Shown: positions 6,616 to 9,550 of the stretch, piece after piece | How positions within the stretch are numbered: the first letter of the stretch is position 1 | Layout of the letters: every line of letters begins with the position of its first letter | Notes under the pieces: model-generated | Seen by the model: only the letters and a program-made list of their open reading frames with translations | Databases searched by the model: none | Told to the model about the DNA's origin: nothing | Source: JBNAVY01 sp049700195 | GTDB lineage: Bacteria; Bacillota; Thermoanaerobacteria; Thermoanaerobacterales; Thermoanaerobacteraceae | Assembly: GCA_049700195.1 (NCBI GenBank) | Contig: JBNAVY010000061.1 | Span: 1 to 9,550 of the forward strand | Length of the DNA: 9,550 bases | Direction of reading: 5' to 3' | Program-made: the position numbers and the translations under genes

Positions 6616-7797
6616 TTATCCCTCCTTGACGTTTCTATAATTTTGAAAAAAATCTTCAATTATATATCTTATATCTTCATCTATTATTATTTTTTTTCTA
6701 TCAGCCAGATCTTTAAATCTCCAAAAAACCTCCATTAATTCTGTTGATGAAAGATTATACCCTAGCTGTTTAACTTTTATTTCAAAAGCATTTCTTCCTG
6801 AAAGTTTACCTAATGCCAAACTGTCTGTAACTATTCCAACATCTTCAGGTTTTATAATTTCATAAGTTAGTCTATTATTTATTATTCCATGTTGATGTAT
6901 TCCAGCCTGATGTCTAAAGGCATTTGCTCCAATTATTGCTTTATTAGGAGGAATATTTATACCGGTAATTTCACTTACCAGCTTACTGCTATTATATATT
7001 TCTTTTGTATTTATACCATGTACAAGTCCAAAATAATCTTTCCTAGTATTAAGTGCCATAACTACTTCTTCTAAAGCTGCATTACCTGCTCTTTCTCCAA
7101 TTCCATTCAATGTAACTTCTACCTGTGTTGCTCCATTTTCTATGGCAGCTAAAGAATTTGCAGCTGCTAAACCTAAATCATCATGACAGTGAACGCTTAT
7201 GGTAACACCATCAATATTAGTAACATTATTTTTTATATATTTAACAAGTCCTCCAAATTCTATTGGCATAGCATATCCCACTGTATCTGGAATATTTATT
7301 ATTGTAGCCCCTGCCTCAATTACTTCACTTATTATTTTAACTAAAAAATCCCAATCTGTTCTTGATGCATCCTCAGCAGAAAATTCAATTTCATCAAATT
7401 TACCTCTGCTATATTTAACCATATCAACTGCTTGCTTTAATACTTCTTCTCTTGACATTTTAAGTTTATATTTTAAATGTATATCTGAAGTTGCAATAAA
7501 TACATGTAATCTTGTTTTTTCAGCATTTTTTAAAGCTGATAAAGTACTATCAATATCTTCTTTTATAGCTCTTGCAAGTCCAGCAATTGTTACACCTTTT
7601 ATATTTCCAGCAATAGTTTTTACTGCTTCGTAATCTCCCCTTGAGGCAGCAGGAAAACCTGCCTCAATAACATCTACACCTAAAGTTGCTAATTGTTTTG
7701 CTATTTTGTTCTTATCATTTATATTAAAATTCACTCCTGGTGTTTGTTCTCCATCCCTTAAGGTAGTATCAAAAAATATAATTCTTTTGACCCCCAT
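6616..7797 (-). CDS. leuA: 2-isopropylmalate synthase, short form without leucine regulatory domain
   Basis: Condenses acetyl-CoA with 2-ketoisovalerate to 2-isopropylmalate, committing carbon to leucine. The N-terminal HMGL-like TIM barrel (about 5-270) shows FFDTTLRDGEQTPG with Arg14 and Asp15, SVHCHDDLG with metal ligands His203 and His205, and NGIGERAGNAALEEV with Asn239. The linker region follows, including GANAFRHQAGIHQHG and LGKLSGRNAFE. The protein ends at 393 aa, where typical LeuA (about 510 aa) continues into the LeuA-dimer allosteric domain. No frameshift explains this: leuC begins 2 nt later with its own ribosome site. Homocitrate or citramalate synthase are alternatives of similar fold. 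FPAASRGDYEAVK, SAEDASRTD and the operon context favour isopropylmalate synthase. The start is ATG (7797-7795) with GGAGG (7810-7806) 8 nt upstream. Confidence 0.92.
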   Translation of the reverse strand: MGVKRIIFFDTTLRDGEQTPGVNFNINDKNKIAKQLATLGVDVIEAGFPAASRGDYEAVKTIAGNIKGVTIAGLARAIKEDIDSTLSALKNAEKTRLHVFIATSDIHLKYKLKMSREEVLKQAVDMVKYSRGKFDEIEFSAEDASRTDWDFLVKIISEVIEAGATIINIPDTVGYAMPIEFGGLVKYIKNNVTNIDGVTISVHCHDDLGLAAANSLAAIENGATQVEVTLNGIGERAGNAALEEVVMALNTRKDYFGLVHGINTKEIYNSSKLVSEITGINIPPNKAIIGANAFRHQAGIHQHGIINNRLTYEIIKPEDVGIVTDSLALGKLSGRNAFEIKVKQLGYNLSSTELMEVFWRFKDLADRKKIIIDEDIRYIIEDFFQNYRNVKEG

Positions 7798-7814
7798 TTA
7801 AAACACCTCCGTTT

Positions 7815-8810
7815 TTAATCTTTTTTAAGCCAGGACATCATACTTCTTAAATCAGCTCCAACTTTTTCTATCATAGAATTTGCTTCTTTATTTTTTATAG
7901 CATTATACTGTGGCCTTCCAACTTGATTTTCTAAAAGCCATTCTTTTGCAAATTTACCATTTTGAATTTCTGCCAAAACTTCCTTCATTTCCTCTCTAGT
8001 TTTTTGTGTTATTATCCTTTTTCCTGTCATATAATCTCCGAATTCTGCTGTATCAGATATTGAATATCTCATTTTGCTAAATCCGCCTTCATATATTAGA
8101 TCAACTATTAGTTTCATCTCATGTACACATTCAAAATATGCTATTTCAGGCTGATATCCAGCTTCAACTAATGTTTCAAATCCTGATTTCATTAATTCTG
8201 TTACTCCTCCACATAAAACAGCTTGCTCACCAAATAAATCTGTTTCTGTTTCTTCTTTAAAAGTTGTTTCAATTACACCTGCTCTTGTACCTCCTATTCC
8301 TTTTGCATAAGCAAGAGCTATATCAAATGCTTTACCAGTAAAATTTTGATATACTGCTATTAGATTTGGTACTCCTTTACCTTCTTCATAAACTCTTCTT
8401 ACAAGATGACCAGGACCTTTTGGTGCAACCATAAAAACATCTACATATTCAGGAGGTACTATTTGATGAAAATGTATATTAAATCCATGAGCAAAAGCTA
8501 ATGCCTTTCCTTCTGTTAAATTTTTTTCTATACATTCTTTATATACTTTAGATTGTTTTTCATCAGGTATTAGCATCATTATTACATCTGCTATTTTTGA
8601 TGCTTCTTCAACTCTCATTACTGTAAATCCTTTTTCTTCAGCAAGTTTTTTAGATTTGCTTCCTTCATAAAGACCTATAATAACATCTAAACCCGAATCT
8701 AAAAGATTTAAAGCATGAGCATGACCTTGGCTTCCAAAGCCAATAACAGCAATTTTTTTCCCTTTTAATAAATCTAAATTTGCATCCTTATCATAATACA
8801 TCTTTGTCAT
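7815..8810 (-). CDS. ilvC: Ketol-acid reductoisomerase, class I
   Basis: Isomerises and reduces acetolactate or acetohydroxybutyrate to the dihydroxy acids, using Mg and NAD(P)H; second shared step of Val/Ile synthesis. The 331 aa indicate the short class I enzyme. The N-terminal Rossmann domain has GFGSQG (24-29) and HGFNIHF with His108. The C-terminal knotted domain carries Asp191 and Glu195 (TDLFGEQ), Glu227 and Glu231 (ECVHE), and Ser252, matching the metal and substrate ligands of the family. The cofactor loop reads GLYEGSKS (46-53), with Glu49 where NADPH enzymes usually have a basic or neutral residue, so NADH use is possible. The ATG start shares one base with the ilvN stop (TAATG). 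AGGAGG (8823-8818), inside the last ilvN codons, is 7 nt upstream. A 17-nt gap to leuA is the widest in the operon. Confidence 0.97.
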   Translation of the reverse strand: MTKMYYDKDANLDLLKGKKIAVIGFGSQGHAHALNLLDSGLDVIIGLYEGSKSKKLAEEKGFTVMRVEEASKIADVIMMLIPDEKQSKVYKECIEKNLTEGKALAFAHGFNIHFHQIVPPEYVDVFMVAPKGPGHLVRRVYEEGKGVPNLIAVYQNFTGKAFDIALAYAKGIGGTRAGVIETTFKEETETDLFGEQAVLCGGVTELMKSGFETLVEAGYQPEIAYFECVHEMKLIVDLIYEGGFSKMRYSISDTAEFGDYMTGKRIITQKTREEMKEVLAEIQNGKFAKEWLLENQVGRPQYNAIKNKEANSMIEKVGADLRSMMSWLKKD

Positions 8811-9313
8811 TAAAAACCCTCCTCAAATTCTTTTAAAGTTTTATTTCCTCTTTCTAAAGAAATTACTCCTGTCCTTACACATTCTTTAATATTAAACTTA
8901 TTTAATAAGTTAATAAATGCATTTACTTTTTCAAAATCACCAGTAAGTTCTATTATTAACGATTCTATTGATATATCAATTACTTTTGCTCTAAAAGTTT
9001 TTACAATGTGCATTATATCGTCACGGTTTGAAGAATCATAACTCACTTTTATCATTATTAGTTCTCTAGATACATTTTCGTATAAACTAATATCTTGAAC
9101 TTTTAAAACATCCACAAGTTTTTTTAACTGCCTTATTATTTGTACAATAGTATACTCATCACTATCTACAGTCAATGTTATTCTTGATAGTTCTTTATTT
9201 TCAGTAGTGCCTACAGCAAGACTTTCAATATTATAACCTCTCCTTGAAAAAAGTCCTACAACTCTTGATAGTACTCCTGCATGGTTATTTACGAGTACAG
9301 ATATTATATGCAA
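8810..9313 (-). CDS. ilvN: Acetohydroxyacid synthase small regulatory subunit
   Basis: Activates the IlvB catalytic subunit and confers feedback inhibition by valine; also called ilvH. The 167 aa comprise an N-terminal ACT domain (about 2-75) and the C-terminal small-subunit domain (about 80-158). VNNHAGVLSRVVGLFSRRGYNIESL is nearly canonical: Asn10, Gly13 and Asn28 align with valine-site residues Asn11, Gly14 and Asn29 of E. coli IlvH, so valine sensing is probably intact. Translation starts at TTG (9313-9311), with the G-rich site AAGGGGG (9329-9323) 9 nt upstream, placed right after the U-run of the T-box terminator. It is the first gene of the operon. The catalytic subunit gene ilvB is last, six genes away, an unusual separation of two subunits of one enzyme. 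Its last codons contain the ilvC ribosome site. Confidence 0.96.
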   Translation of the reverse strand: MHIISVLVNNHAGVLSRVVGLFSRRGYNIESLAVGTTENKELSRITLTVDSDEYTIVQIIRQLKKLVDVLKVQDISLYENVSRELIMIKVSYDSSNRDDIMHIVKTFRAKVIDISIESLIIELTGDFEKVNAFINLLNKFNIKECVRTGVISLERGNKTLKEFEEGF

Positions 9314-9329
9314 ATTATTTCACCCCCTT

Positions 9330-9364
9330 AAAAAAACATTCCCCGCCCTAAAAACAGGGCGAGG
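9330..9364 (-). terminator. T-box regulated intrinsic terminator
   Basis: CCUCGCCCU (9364-9356) pairs with AGGGCGGGG (9349-9341) as a nine-pair stem with one U-G pair, around the loop GUUUUU. A seven-U run (9336-9330) follows after AAUG. This G+C-rich hairpin stands out in AT-rich DNA. It ends immediately before the ilvN ribosome site, so termination here would prevent expression of all eight genes. Confidence 0.93.
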
Positions 9365-9388
9365 ATTTTTCCACGCGGTACCACCTGC
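9354..9388 (-). promoter_or_regulatory. T-box antiterminator
   Basis: GCAGG (9388-9384) pairs with CCUGU (9358-9354) and GCG (9376-9374) pairs with CGC (9361-9359), enclosing the UGGUACC bulge (9383-9377) that binds the tRNA acceptor end. The CGCCCU strand used here is also the 5' strand of the terminator, so the two folds exclude each other. This is the standard T-box switch geometry. Confidence 0.88.
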
Positions 9389-9496
9389 ATTCACTGATAT
9401 CTCACGACATCAATCTCAGTAAGTAATAAATACTTAATCTCTAACAGGGATTTACCGTTATAGCCTACTGCTATTTCAGCTATAAAGCTTCAGAGC

Positions 9497-9499
9497 GAT
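9497..9499 (-). promoter_or_regulatory. Putative specifier codon AUC (isoleucine)
   Basis: The transcript reads UUUG-AUC-G-CUCUGAAGC. Known T-boxes such as B. subtilis glyQS have specifier, one base, a YUCU-type helix strand, then GAGC; AUC fits that spacing here. tRNA-Ile (GAU anticodon) would be the effector. The 5' side of the specifier loop is outside the window, so neighbouring triplets such as AUU (also Ile) or GAU (Asp) are not formally excluded. Confidence 0.6.
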
Positions 9500-9550
9500 C
9501 AAATATGCATCTTAGCACCGATTCGCAGCAACCATCGGCTCTCTTTAGCA

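Larger units (their letters stand above)
9330..9550 (-). promoter_or_regulatory. T-box leader of the ilv-leu operon, 5' end outside window
   Basis: A tRNA-sensing leader RNA preceding ilvN. In transcript order it shows the upper part of Stem I, with AGAGAGCC (9544-9537) and a CCGAT/ATCGG hairpin (9538-9534 with 9522-9518); a specifier candidate AUC (9499-9497); a Stem II-type element near AACGG...CTGTT; hairpins TAAGTA/TACTTA (9436-9420) and ACTGA/TCAGT (9420-9393); the T-box TGGTACC followed by GCG; and a terminator. The proximal 5' strand of Stem I and the promoter lie beyond 9550. By the established mechanism, uncharged tRNA pairs with the specifier and, through its NCCA end, with UGGU, stabilising the antiterminator and allowing transcription. 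UGGU implies an A discriminator base, as in Ile, Leu and Val tRNAs. Confidence 0.93.

Noticed and set aside
7199..7633. Plus-strand open frame of 144 codons inside leuA
   Set aside because: Antisense to the conserved LeuA barrel; its hydrophobic composition reflects the complement of AT-rich codons, not a membrane protein.
6616..7797. LeuA as a truncated or frameshifted pseudogene
   Set aside because: The reading frame is intact, ends at a natural domain boundary, and is followed 2 nt later by leuC with its own ribosome site, so it is a genuine short form.

Overview
The window is a strongly AT-rich stretch of a low-GC Gram-positive anaerobe, most likely a member of the Clostridia. The reasons are base composition, strong AGGAGG-type ribosome sites combined with many TTG/GTG starts, a T-box leader, a class I ketol-acid reductoisomerase, a short 417-aa LeuC, and two oxygen-sensitive Fe-S dehydratases. 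I cannot name a species from sequence alone.

All convincing genes lie on the minus strand, so the biology reads from high to low coordinates. At 9550-9330 is a tRNA-sensing T-box leader cut by the window edge. It has an apparent AUC (Ile) specifier, a TGGTACC T-box sequence, mutually exclusive antiterminator and terminator, and a U-run. It leads directly into an eight-gene operon: ilvN (acetohydroxyacid synthase regulatory subunit), ilvC, leuA, leuC, leuD, leuB, ilvD and ilvB (acetohydroxyacid synthase catalytic subunit). Genes overlap by 1-2 bases or are separated by 2 bases, apart from one 17-base gap before leuA. The operon ends at a perfect 60-bp palindrome (432-491) that includes the ilvB stop codon. 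Beyond it, at 397-1, is the 5' part of a GntR-type regulator gene running off the window. Its winged-helix and helical linker resemble BusR-like (c-di-AMP-sensing) regulators, but the sensor domain is outside the window.

Together the operon encodes the common valine/isoleucine path (IlvBN, IlvC, IlvD) and the whole leucine branch from 2-ketoisovalerate to 2-ketoisocaproate (LeuA, LeuCD, LeuB). The final aminotransferase (ilvE) and a source of 2-oxobutyrate (ilvA or cimA) are not here. Control appears layered. Charging of a tRNA, probably tRNA-Ile, governs readthrough into the operon. The valine-binding residues of IlvN are conserved, so feedback on AHAS is probably intact. LeuA lacks the usual C-terminal leucine-sensing domain.

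I see no wholly new system. The points worth a second look are the palindrome and its relation to the GntR gene, the split of the two AHAS subunits to opposite ends of the operon, the short LeuA, the acidic cofactor loop of IlvC, and the heavy use of non-ATG starts.
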